Assembly (NCBI GenBank): GCA_948099385.1
Contig: CANUEZ040000156.1
Location: forward strand, 496,001-560,000
Direction: 5' to 3'
Length of the DNA: 64,000 bases
Source of the DNA: Fasciola hepatica
Lineage: Eukaryota > Platyhelminthes > Trematoda > Plagiorchiida > Fasciolidae
Positions 25,445 through 38,678 of this stretch are shown here, in pieces. The notes below the pieces were generated by a model, which was not told where the DNA came from, ran no database searches, and worked only from the letters and a program-made list of their open reading frames with translations. Numbering within the stretch: position 1 is the stretch's first letter; every line of letters starts with the position of its first letter. The position numbers and the translations under genes were made by a program.

Positions 25445-28400
25445 TGAGAATAGTTATAATAAACAAAATACCACATGTAAACCTCAATCAACACAATCAA
25501 TCACATCGAGTACGCACGAGCAGATAATTAGGCTTGCCTAAATTCCCAACACGACACCAAGCGTTCACACTCAGTTTTACTCCAACTGATCACACATCGT
25601 ACGCATGTGATTTGCGACAGCCATATGCGACATGTGCATCACGGAGCCACAGTGTACGGATGATGCGAGACACAGAAAAGCACCAGATGCACGGGAAAGC
25701 GCGCGCATGCAAGTACGGACGAAACATACTACTGACACGGGAGCATTCAGTAGATAACTATTTAGCTCGTCTCGCACACAATCATGCTCGTCGTGTGCAA
25801 TCCTGCTGCAAAGGGAGGAGATGAATTGGATAACTTATTCTTCATTCGCATCCAGTTGAGTTTGGATTGCTCGGGGTTGTTGAATTGGTCTTTTGATCAT
25901 TTGTGTGGGTTCGATTTAGTCAGAGTACAATGCTAGTCGGTCTTGTGTGCAGCTGGTCTGGTCAACTAGGTTTTGCAGTTCGCATTTAAGATCGTACTTC
26001 TAGGGATCATTCCTACAGTACGTATCACCAGGACGTCAGTCAAACTGACCCGTCCACCCAACCGCGATGACGATCCGCATGGCCTAGTCCCGAGCGTGAT
26101 CCGGGTGTGTGGCTGTCCGTCGGCCTGACCTAGCGCGTGCTTGTTGCTGGCTTGCTCGAATCAGCGGCCGTGTGAGCGTCACGCGTGCATGGTCTGATTG
26201 AACGGACTCGGCCGCCTCCTCGGTTGATCGTCCGGCCCGATCGGGAATGGGGTACGCAGTTATGCGTATCTCATACACCCGATTCGGCCTGGAGGAACTG
26301 GCCTGTGCTGAGCGGCTATTTCATCAAATAACACAATTACACCAACTTATTACAAACTATAATCAACAACACACATCAAATACTATATGACCAAATCAAA
26401 CTATTAACACGAACACGATCATGCACACTACACTGCCACTTGACGAGAAAGAACAAATCAATTGAGAATAGTTATAATAAACAAAATACCACATGTAAAC
26501 CTCAATCAACACAATCAATCACATCGAGTACGCACGAGCAGATAATTAGGCTTGCCTAAATTCCCAACACGACACCAAGCGTTCACACTCAGTTTTACTC
26601 CAACTGATCACACATCGTACGCATGTGATTTGCGACAGCCATATGCGACATGTGCATCACGGAACCACAGTGTACGGATGATGCGAGACACAGAAAAGCA
26701 CCAGATGCACGGGAAAGCGCGCGCATGCAAGTACGGACGAAACATACTACTGACACGGGAGCATTCAGTAGATAACTATTTAGCTCGTCTCGCACACAAT
26801 CATGCTCGTCGTGTGCAATCCTGCTGCAAAGGGAGGAGATGAATTGGATAACTTATTCTTCATTCGCATCCAGTTGAGTTTGGATTGCTCGGGGTTGTTG
26901 AATTGGTCTTTTGATCATTTGTGTGGGTTCGATTTAGTCAGAGTACAATGCTAGTCGGTCTTGCGTGCAACTGGTCTGGTCAACTAGGTTTTCCAGTTCG
27001 CATTTAAGATCGTACTTCTAGGGATCATTCCTACAGTACGTATCACCAGGACGTCAGTCAAACTGACCCGTCCACCCAACCGCGATGACGATCCGCATGG
27101 CCTAGTCCCGAGCGTGATCCGGGTGTGTGGCTGTCCGTCGGCCTGACCTAGCGCGTGCTTGTTGCTGGTTTGCTCGAATCAGCGGCCGTGTGAGCGTCAC
27201 GCGTGCATGGTCTGATTGAACGGACTCGGCCGCCTCCTCGGTTGATCGTCCGGCCCGATCGGGAATGGGGTACGCAGTTATGCGTATCTCATACACCCGA
27301 TTCGGCCTGGAGGAACTGGCCTGTGCTGAGCGGCTATTTCACCAAATAACACAATTACACCAACTTATTACAAACTATAATCAACAACACACATCAAATA
27401 CTATATGACCAAATCAAACTATTAACACGAACACGATCATGCACACTACACTGCCACTTGACGAGAAAGAACAAATCAATTGAGAATAGTTATAATAAAC
27501 AAAATACCACATGTAAACCTCAATCAACACAATGAATCACATCGAGTACGCACGAGCAGATAATTAGGCTTGCCTAAATTCCCAACACGACACCAAGCGT
27601 TCACACTCAGTTTTACTCCAACTGATCACACATCGTACGCATGTGATTTGCGACAGCCATATGCGACATGTGCATCACGGAACCACAGTGTACGGATGAT
27701 GCGAGACATAGAAAAGCACCAGATGCACGGGAAAGCGCGCGCATGCAAGTACGGACGAAACATACTACTGACACGGGAGCATTCAGTAGATAACTATTTA
27801 GCTCGTCTCGCACACAATCATGCTCGTCGTGTGCAATCCTGCTGCAAAGGGAGGAGATGAATTGGATAACTTATTCTTCATTCGCATCCAGTTGAGTTTG
27901 GATTGCTCGGGGTTGTTGAATTGGTCTTTTGATCATTTGTGTGGGTTCGATTTAGTCAGAGTACAATGCTAGTCGGTCTTGTGTGCAACTGGTCTGGTCA
28001 ACTAGGTTTTGCAGTTCGCATTTAAGATCGTACTTCTAGGGATCATTCCTACAGTACGTATCACCAGGACGTCAGTCAAACTGACCCGTCCACCCAACCG
28101 CGATGACGATCCGCATGGCCTAGTCCCGAGCGTGATCCGGGTGTGTGGCTGTCCGTCGGCCTGACCTAGCGCGTGCTTGTTGCTGGTTTGCTCGAATCAG
28201 CGGCCGTGTGAGCGTCACGCGTGCATGGTCTGATTGAACGGACTCGGCCGCCTCCTCGGTTGATCGTCCGGCCCGATCGGGAATGGGGTACGCAGTTATG
28301 CGTATCTCATACACCCGATTCGGCCTGGAGGAACTGGCCTGTGCTGAGCGGCTATTTCATCAAATAACACAATTACACCAAATTATTACAAACTATAATC

Positions 28401-31400
28401 AACAACACACATCAAATACTATATGACCAAATCAAACTATTAACACGAACACGATCATGCACACTACACTGCCACTTGACGAGAAAGAACAAATCAATTG
28501 AGAATAGTTATAATAAACAAAATACCACATGTAAACCTCAACCAACACAATCAATCACATCGAGTACGCACGAGCAGATAATTAGGCTTGCCTAAATTCC
28601 CAACACGACACCAAGCGTTCACACTCAGTTTTACTCCAACTGATCACACATCGTACGCATGTGATTTGCGACAGCCATATGCGACATGTGCATCACGGAA
28701 CCACAGTGTACGGATGATGCGAGACATAGAAAAGCACCAGATGCACGGGAAAGCGCGCGCATGCAAGTACGGACGAAACATACTACTGACACGGGAGCAT
28801 TCAGTAGATAACTATTTAGCTCGTCTCGCACACAATCATGCTCGTCGTGTGCAATCCTGCTGCAAAGGGAGGAGATGAATTGGATAACTTATTCTTCATT
28901 CGCATCCAGTTGAGTTTGGATTGCTCGGGGTTGTTGAATTGGTCTTTTGATCATTTGTGTGGGTTCGATTTAGTCAGAGTACAATGCTAGTCGGTCTTGT
29001 GTGCAACTGGTCTGGTCAACTAGGTTTTGCAGTTCGCATTTAAGATCGTACTTCTAGGGATCAATCCTACAGTACGTATCACCAGGACGTCAGTCAAACT
29101 GACCCGTCCACCCAACCGCGATGACGATCCGCATGGCCTAGTCCCGAGCGTGATCCGGGTGTGTGGCTGTCCGTCGGCCTGACCTAGCGCGTGCTTGTTG
29201 CTGGTTTGCTCGAATCAGCGGCCGTGTGAGCGTCACGCGTGCATGGTCTGATTGAACGGACTCGGCCGCCTCCTCGGTTGATCGTCCGGCCCGATCGGGA
29301 ATGGGGTACGCAGTTATGCGTATCTCATACACCCGATTCGGCCTGGAGGAACTGGCCTGTGCTGAGCGGCTATTTCATCAAATAACACAATTACACCAAC
29401 TTATTACAAACTATAATCAACAACACACATCAAATACTATATGACCAAATCAAACTATTAACACGAACACGATCATGCACACTACACTGCCACTTGACGA
29501 GAAAGAACAAATCAATTGAGAATAGTTATAATAAACAAAATACCACATGTAAACCTCAATCAACACAATCAATCACATCGAGTACGCACGAGCAGATAAT
29601 TAGGCTTGCCTAAATTCCCAACACGACACCAAGCGTTCACACTCAGTTTTACTCCAACTGATCACACATCGTACGCATGTGATTTGCGACAGCCATATGC
29701 GACATGTGCATCACGGAACCACAGTGTACGGATGATGCGAGACATAGAAAAGCACCAGATGCACGGGAAAGCGCGCGCATGCAAGTACGGACGAAACATA
29801 CTACTGACACGGGAGCATTCAGTAGATAACTATTTAGCTCGTCTCGCACACAATCATGCTCGTCGTGTGCAATCCTGCTGCAAAGGGAGGAGATGAATTG
29901 GATAACTTATTCTTCATTCGCATCCAGTTGAGTTTGGATTGCTCGGGGTTGTTGAATTGGTCTTTTGATCATTTGTGTGGGTTCGATTTAGTCAGAGTAC
30001 AATGCTAGTCGGTCTTGTGTGCAACTGGTCTGGTCAACTAGGTTTTCCAGTTCGCATTTAAGATCGTACTTCTAGGGATCATTCCTACAGTACGTATCAC
30101 CAGGACGTCAGTCAAACTGACCCGTCCACCCAACCGCGATGACGATCCGCATGGCCTAGTCCCGAGCGTGATCCGGGTGTGTGGCTGTCCGTCGGCCTGA
30201 CCTAGCGCGTGCTTGTTGCTGGTTTGCTCGAATCAGCGGCCGTGTGAGCGTCACGCGTGCATGGTCTGATTGAACGGACTCGGCCGCCTCCTCGGTTGAT
30301 CGTCCGGCCCGATCGGGAATGGGGTACGCAGTTATGCGTATCTCATACACCCGATTCGGCCTGGAGGAACTGGCCTGTGCTGAGCGGCTATTTCACCAAA
30401 TAACACAATTACACCAACTTATTACAAACTATAATCAACAACACACATCAAATACTATATGACCAAATCAAACTATTAACACGAACACGATCATGCACAC
30501 TACACTGCCACTTGACGAGAAAGAACAAATCAATTGAGAATAGTTATAATAAACAAAATACCACATGTAAACCTCAATCAACACAATCAATCACATCGAG
30601 TACGCACGAGCAGATAATTAGGCTTGCCTAAATTCCCAACACGACACCAAGCGTTCACACTCAGTTTTACTCCAACTGATCACACATCGTACGCATGTGA
30701 TTTGCGACAGCCATATGCGACATGTGCATCACGGAACCACAGTGTACGGATGATGCGAGACATAGAAAAGCACCAGATGCACGGGAAAGCGCGCGCATGC
30801 AAGTACGGACGAAACATACTACTGACACGGGAGCATTCAGTAGATAACTATTTAGCTCGTCTCGCACACAATCATGCTCGTCGTGTGCAATCCTGCTGCA
30901 AAGGGAGGAGATGAATTGGATAACTTATTCTTCATTCGCATCCAGTTGAGTTTGGATTGCTCGGGGTTGTTGAATTGGTCTTTTGATCATTTGTGTGGGT
31001 TCGATTTAGTCAGAGTACAATGCTAGTCGGTCTTGTGTGCAACTGGTCTGGTCAACTAGGTTTTGCAGTTCGCATTTAAGATCGTACTTCTAGGGATCAA
31101 TCCTACAGTACGTATCACCAGGACGTCAGTCAAACTGACCCGTCCACCCAACCGCGATGACGATCCGCATGGCCTAGTCCCGAGCGTGATCCGGGTGTGT
31201 GGCTGTCCGTCGGCCTGACCTAGCGCGTGCTTGTTGCTGGCTTGCTCGAATCAGCGGCCGTGTGAGCGTCACGCGTGCATGGTCTGATTGAACGGACTCG
31301 GCCGCCTCCTCGGTTGATCGTCCGGCCCGATCGGGAATGGGGTACGCAGTTATGCGTATCTCATACACCCGATTCGGCCTGGAGGAACTGGCCTGTGCTG

Positions 31401-34400
31401 AGCGGCTATTTCATCAAATAACACAATTACACCAAATTATTACAAACTATAATCAACAACACACATCAAATACTATATGACCAAATCAAACTATTAACAC
31501 GAACACGATCATGCACACTACACTGCCACTTGACGAGAAAGAACAAATCAATTGAGAATAGTTATAATAAACAAAATACCACATGTAAACCTCAATCAAC
31601 ACAATGAATCACATCGAGTACGCACGAGCAGATAATTAGGCTTGCCTAAATTCCCAACACGACACCAAGCGTTCACACTCAGTTTTACTCCAACTGATCA
31701 CACATCGTACGCATGTGATTTGCGACAGCCATATGCGACATGTGCATCACGGAACCACAGTGTACGGATGATGCGAGACATAGAAAAGCACCAGATGCAC
31801 GGGAAAGCGCGCGCATGCAAGTACGGACGAAACATACTACTGACACGGGAGCATTCAGTAGATAACTATTTAGCTCGTCTCGCACACAATCATGCTCGTC
31901 GTGTGCAATCCTGCTGCAAAGGGAGGAGATGAATTGGATAACTTATTCTTCATTCGCATCCAGTTGAGTTTGGATTGCTCGGGGTTGTTGAATTGGTCTT
32001 TTGATCATTTGTGTGGGTTCGATTTAGTCAGAGTACAATGCTAGTCGGTCTTGTGTGCAACTGGTCTGGTCAACTAGGTTTTGCAGTTCGCATTTAAGAT
32101 CGTACTTCTAGGGATCATTCCTACAGTACGTATCACCAGGACGTCAGTCAAACTGACCCGTCCACCCAACCGCGATGACGATCCGCATGGCCTAGTCCCG
32201 AGCGTGATCCGGGTGTGTGGCTGTCCGTCGGCCTGACCTAGCGCGTGCTTGTTGCTGGTTTGCTCGAATCAGCGGCCGTGTGAGCGTCACGCGTGCATGG
32301 TCTGATTGAACGGACTCGGCCGCCTCCTCGGTTGATCGTCCGGCCCGATCGGGAATGGGGTACGCAGTTATGCGTATCTCATACACCCGATTCGGCCTGG
32401 AGGAACTGGCCTGTGCTGAGCGGCTATTTCACCAAATAACACAATTACACCAACTTATTACAAACTATAATCAACAACACACATCAAATACTATATGACC
32501 AAATCAAACTATTAACACGAACACGATCATGCACACTACACTGCCACTTGACGAGAAAGAACAAATCAATTGAGAATAGTTATAATAAACAAAATACCAC
32601 ATGTAAACCTCAATCAACACAATCAATCACATCGAGTACGCACGAGCAGATAATTAGGCTTGCCTAAATTCCCAACACGACACCAAGCGTTCACACTCAG
32701 TTTTACTCCAACTGATCACACATCGTACGCATGTGATTTGCGACAGCCATATGCGACATGTGCATCACGGAACCACAGTGTACGGATGATGCGAGACATA
32801 GAAAAGCACCAGATGCACGGGAAAGCGCGCGCATGCAAGTACGGACGAAACATACTACTGACACGGGAGCATTCAGTAGATAACTATTTAGCTCGTCTCG
32901 CACACAATCATGCTCGTCGTGTGCAATCCTGCTGCAAAGGGAGGAGATGAATTGGATAACTTATTCTTCATTCGCATCCAGTTGAGTTTGGATTGCTCGG
33001 GGTTGTTGAATTGGTCTTTTGATCATTTGTGTGGGTTCGATTTAGTCAGAGTACAATGCTAGTCGGTCTTGTGTGCAACTGGTCTGGTCAACTAGGTTTT
33101 GCAGTTCGCATTTAAGATCGTACTTCTAGGGATCATTCCTACAGTACGTATCACCAGGACGTCAGTCAAACTGACCCGTCCACCCAACCGCGATGACGAT
33201 CCGCATGGCCTAGTCCCGAGCGTGATCCGGGTGTGTGGCTGTCCGTCGGCCTGACCTAGCGCGTGCTTGTTGCTGGCTTGCTCGAATCAGCGGCCGTGTG
33301 AGCGTCACGCGTGCATGGTCTGATTGAACGGACTCGGCCGCCTCCTCGGTTGATCGTCCGGCCCGATCGGGAATGGGGTACGCAGTTATGCGTATCTCAT
33401 ACACCCGATTCGGCCTGGAGGAACTGGCCTGTGCTGAGCGGCTATTTCATCAAATAACACAATTACACCAAATTATTACAAACTATAATCAACAACACAC
33501 ATCAAATACTATATGACCAAATCAAACTATTAACACGAACACGATCATGCACACTACACTGCCACTTGACGAGAAAGAACAAATCAATTGAGAATAGTTA
33601 TAATAAACAAAATACCACATGTAAACCTCAATCAACACAATCAATCACATCGAGTACGCACGAGCAGATAATTAGGCTTGCCTAAATTCCCAACACGACA
33701 CCAAGCGTTCACACTCAGTTTTACTCCAACTGATCACACATCGTACGCATGTGATTTGCGACAGCCATATGCGACATGTGCATCACGGAACCACAGTGTA
33801 CGGATGATGCGAGACATAGAAAAGCACCAGATGCACGGGAAAGCGCGCGCATGCAAGTACGGACGAAACATACTACTGACACGGGAGCATTCAGTAGATA
33901 ACTATTTAGCTCGTCTCGCACACAATCATGCTCGTCGTGTGCAATCCTGCTGCAAAGGGAGGAGATGAATTGGATAACTTATTCTTCATTCGCATCCAGT
34001 TGAGTTTGGATTGCTCGGGGTTGTTGAATTGGTCTTTTGATCATTTGTGTGGGTTCGATTTAGTCAGAGTACAATGCTAGTCGGTCTTGTGTGCAACTGG
34101 TCTGGTCAACTAGGTTTTGCAGTTCGCATTTAAGATCGTACTTCTAGGGATCATTCCTACAGTACGTATCACCAGGACGTCAGTCAAGCTGACCCGTCCA
34201 CCCAACCGCGATGACGATCCGCATGGCCTAGTCCCGAGCGTGATCCGGGTGTGTGGCTGTCCGTCGGCCTGACCTAGCGCGTGCTTGTTGCTGGCTTGCT
34301 CGAATCAGCGGCCGTGTGAGCGTCACGCGTGCATGGTCTGATTGAACGGACTCGGCCGCCTCCTCGGTTGATCGTCCGGCCCGATCGGGAATGGGGTACG

Positions 34401-34606
34401 CAGTTATGCGTATCTCATACACCCGATTCGGCCTGGAGGAACTGGCCTGTGCTGAGCGGCTATTTCATCAAATAACACAATTACACCAACTTATTACAAA
34501 CTAAAATCAACAACACACATCAAATACTATATGACCAAATCAAACTATTAACACGAACACGATCATGCACACTACACTGCCACTTGACGAGAAAGAACAA
34601 ATCAAT
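25445..34606. repeat. Copies 26-34: mosaic subfamily
   Basis: Copies 26-33 share 916 A to T, and copies 28-34 share 229 C to T. All nine have 468 C. On this background other variants are shuffled: 707 T in 27-30 and 32; 880 C in 27, 30 and 32; 902 A in 28, 31 and 33; 566 A in 29 and 31; 54 G in 28 and 32; 531 C in 27 and 30. Copy 34 has reverted to 916 A and carries 600 G. The combinations cannot be produced by simple duplication and point to conversion or multiple crossovers within the block. Confidence 0.8.
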
Positions 34607-37600
34607 TGAGAATAGTTATAATAAACAAAATACCACATGTAAACCTCAATCAACACAATCAATCACATCGAGTACGCACGAGCAGATAATTAGGCTTGCC
34701 TAAATTCCCAACACGACACCAAGCGTTCACACTCAGTTTTACTCCAACTGATCACACATCGTACGCATGTGATTTGCGACAGCCATATGCGACATGTGCA
34801 TCACGGAACCACAGTGTACGGATGATGCGAGACACAGAAAAGCACCAGATGCACGGGAAAGCGCGCGCATGCAAGTACGGACGAAACATACTACTGACAC
34901 GGGAGCATTCAGTAGATAACTATTTAGCTCGTCTCGCACACAATCATGCTCGTCGTGTGCAATCCTGCTGCAAAGGGAGGAGATGAATTGGATAACTTAT
35001 TCTTCATTCGCATCCAGTTGAGTTTGGATTGCTCGGGGTTGTTGAATTGGTCTTTTGATCATTTGTGTGGGTTTGATTTAGTCAGAGTACAATGCTAGTC
35101 GGTCTTGTGTGCAACTGGTCTGGTCAACTAGGTTTTGCAGTTCGCATTTAGGATCGTACTTCTAGGGATCATTCCTACAGTACGTATCACCAGGACGTCA
35201 GTCAAACTGACCCGTCCACCCAACCGCGATGACGATCCGCATGGCCTAGTCCCGAGCGTGATCCGGGTGTGTGGCTGTCCGTCGGCCTGACCTAGCGCGT
35301 GCTTGTTGCTGGCTTGCTCGAATCAGCGGCCGTGTGAGCGTCACGCGTGCATGGTCTGATTGAACGGACTCGGCCGCCTCCTCGGTTGATCGTCCGGCCC
35401 GATCGGGAATGGGGTACGCAGTTATGCGTATCTCATACACCCGATTCGGCCTGGAGGAACTGGCCTGTGCTGAGCGGCTATTTCATCAAATAACACAATT
35501 ACACCAACTTATTACAAACTAAAATCAACAACACACATCAAATACTATATGACCAAATCAAACTATTAACACGAACACGATCATGCACACTACACTGCCA
35601 CTTGACGAGAAAGAACAAATCAATTGAGAATAGTTATAATAAACAAAATACCACATGTAAACCTCAATCAACACAATCAATCACATCGAGTACGCACGAG
35701 CAGATAATTAGGCTTGCCTAAATTCCCAACACGACACCAAGCGTTCACACTCAGTTTTACTCCAACTGATCACACATCGTACGCATGTGATTTGCGACAG
35801 CCATATGCGACATGTGCATCACGGAGCCACAGTGTACGGATGATGCGAGACACAGAAAAGCACCAGATGCACGGGAAAGCGCGCGCATGCAAGTACGGAC
35901 GAAACATACTACTGACACGGGAGCATTCAGTAGATAACTATTTAGCTCGTCTCGCACACAATCATGCTCGTCGTGTGCAATCCTGCTGCAAAGGGAGGAG
36001 ATGAATTGGATAACTTATTCTTCATTCGCATCCAGTTGAGTTTGGATTGCTCGGGGTTGTTGAATTGGTCTTTTGACCATTTGTGTGGGTTTGATTTAGT
36101 CAGAGTACAATGCTAGTCGGTCTTGTGTGCAACTGGTCTGGTCAACTAGGTTTTGCAGTTCGCATTTAAGATCGTACTTCTAGGGATCATTCCTACAGTA
36201 CGTATCACCAGGACGTCAGTCAAACTGACCCGTCCACCCAACCGCGATGACGATCCGCATGGCCTAGTCCCGAGCGTGATCCGGGTGTGTGGCTGTCCGT
36301 CGGCCTGACCTAGCGCGTGCTTGTTGCTGGCTTGCTCGAATCAGCGGCCGTGTGAGCGTCACGCGTGCATGGTCTGATTGAACGGACTCGGCCGCCTCCT
36401 CGGTTGATCGTCCGGCCCGATCGGGAATGGGGTACGCAGTTATGCGTATCTCATACACCCGATTCGGCCTGGAGGAACTGGCCTGTGCTGAGCGGCTATT
36501 TCATCAAATAACACAATTACACCAACTTATTACAAACTAAAATCAACAACACACATCAAATACTATATGACCAAATCAAACTATTAACACGAACACGATC
36601 ATGCACACTACACTGCCACTTGACGAGAAAGAACAAATCAATTGAGAATAGTTATAATAAACAAAATACCACATGTAAACCTCAATCAACACAATCAATC
36701 ACATCGAGTACGCACGAGCAGATAATTAGGCTTGCCTAAATTCCCAACACGACACCAAGCGTTCACACTCAGTTTTACTCCAACTGATCACACATCGTAC
36801 GCATGTGATTTGCGACAGCCATATGCGACATGTGCATCACGGAACCACAGTGTACGGATGATGCGAGACACAGAAAAGCACCAGATGCACGGGAAAGCGC
36901 GCGCATGCAAGTACGGACGAAACATACTACTGACACGGGAGCATTCAGTAGATAACTATTTAGCTCGTCTCGCACACAATCATGCTCGTCGTGTGCAATC
37001 CTGCTGCAAAGGGAGGAGATGAATTGGATAACTTATTCTTCATTCGCATCCAGTTGAGTTTGGATTGCTCGGGGTTGTTGAATTGGTCTTTTGATCATTT
37101 GTGTGGGTTTGATTTAGTCAGAGTACAATGCTAGTCGGTCTTGTGTGCAACTGGTCTGGTCAACTAGGTTTTGCAGTTCGCATTTAGGATCGTACTTCTA
37201 GGGATCATTCCTACAGTACGTATCACCAGGACGTCAGTCAAGCTGACCCGTCCACCCAACCGCGATGACGATCCGCATGGCCTAGTCCCGAGCGTGATCC
37301 GGGTGTGTGGCTGTCCGTCGGCCTGACCTAGCGCGTGCTTGTTGCTGGCTTGCTCGAATCAGCGGCCGTGTGAGCGTCACGCGTGCATGGTCTGATTGAA
37401 CGGACTCGGCCGCCTCCTCGGTTGATCGTCCGGCCCGATCGGGAATGGGGTACGCAGTTATGCGTATCTCATACACCCGATTCGGCCTGGAGGAACTGGC
37501 CTGTGCTGAGCGGCTATTTCATCAAATAACACAATTACACCAACTTATTACAAACTAAAATCAACAACACACATCAAATACTATATGACCAAATCAAACT

Positions 37601-38678
37601 ATTAACACGAACACGATCATGCACACTACACTGCCACTTGACGAGAAAGAACAAATCAATTGAGAATAGTTATAATAAACAAAATACCACATGTAAACCT
37701 CAATCAACACAATCAATCACATCGAGTACGCACGAGCAGATAATTAGGCTTGCCTAAATTCCCAACACGACACCAAGCGTTCACACTCAGTTTTACTCCA
37801 ACTGATCACACATCGTACGCATGTGATTTGCGACAGCCATATGCGACATGTGCATCACGGAGCCACAGTGTACGGATGATGCGAGACACAGAAAAGCACC
37901 AGATGCACGGGAAAGCGCGCGCATGCAAGTACGGACGAAACATACTACTGACACGGGAGCATTCAGTAGATAACTATTTAGCTCGTCTCGCACACAATCA
38001 TGCTCGTCGTGTGCAATCCTGCTGCAAAGGGAGGAGATGAATTGGATAACTTATTCTTCATTCGCATCCAGTTGAGTTTGGATTGCTCGGGGTTGTTGAA
38101 TTGGTCTTTTGACCATTTGTGTGGGTTTGATTTAGTCAGAGTACAATGCTAGTCGGTCTTGTGTGCAACTGGTCTGGTCAACTAGGTTTTGCAGTTCGCA
38201 TTTAAGATCGTACTTCTAGGGATCATTCCTACAGTACGTATCACCAGGACGTCAGTCAAACTGACCCGTCCACCCAACCGCGATGACGATCCGCATGGCC
38301 TAGTCCCGAGCGTGATCCGGGTGTGTGGCTGTCCGTCGGCCTGACCTAGCGCGTGCTTGTTGCTGGCTTGCTCGAATCAGCGGCCGTGTGAGCGTCACGC
38401 GTGCATGGTCTGATTGAACGGACTCGGCCGCCTCCTCGGTTGATCGTCCGGCCCGATCGGGAATGGGGTACGCAGTTATGCGTATCTCATACACCCGATT
38501 CGGCCTGGAGGAACTGGCCTGTGCTGAGCGGCTATTTCATCAAATAACACAATTACACCAAATTATTACAAACTATAATCAACAACACACATCAAATACT
38601 ATATGACCAAATCAAACTATTAACACGAACACGATCATGCACACTACACTGCCACTTGACGAGAAAGAACAAATCAAT
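34607..38678. repeat. Copies 35-38: alternating dimer block
   Basis: Copies 35 and 37 share 545 A to G and A at 202. Copies 36 and 38 share 453 T to C and G at 202. The pair 35-36 is duplicated as 37-38. Copy 37 also has 600 G. Copy 38 carries 902 A and 916 T near its end, the signature of copies 28, 31 and 33, so its right part has been exchanged with that subfamily. Confidence 0.8.
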
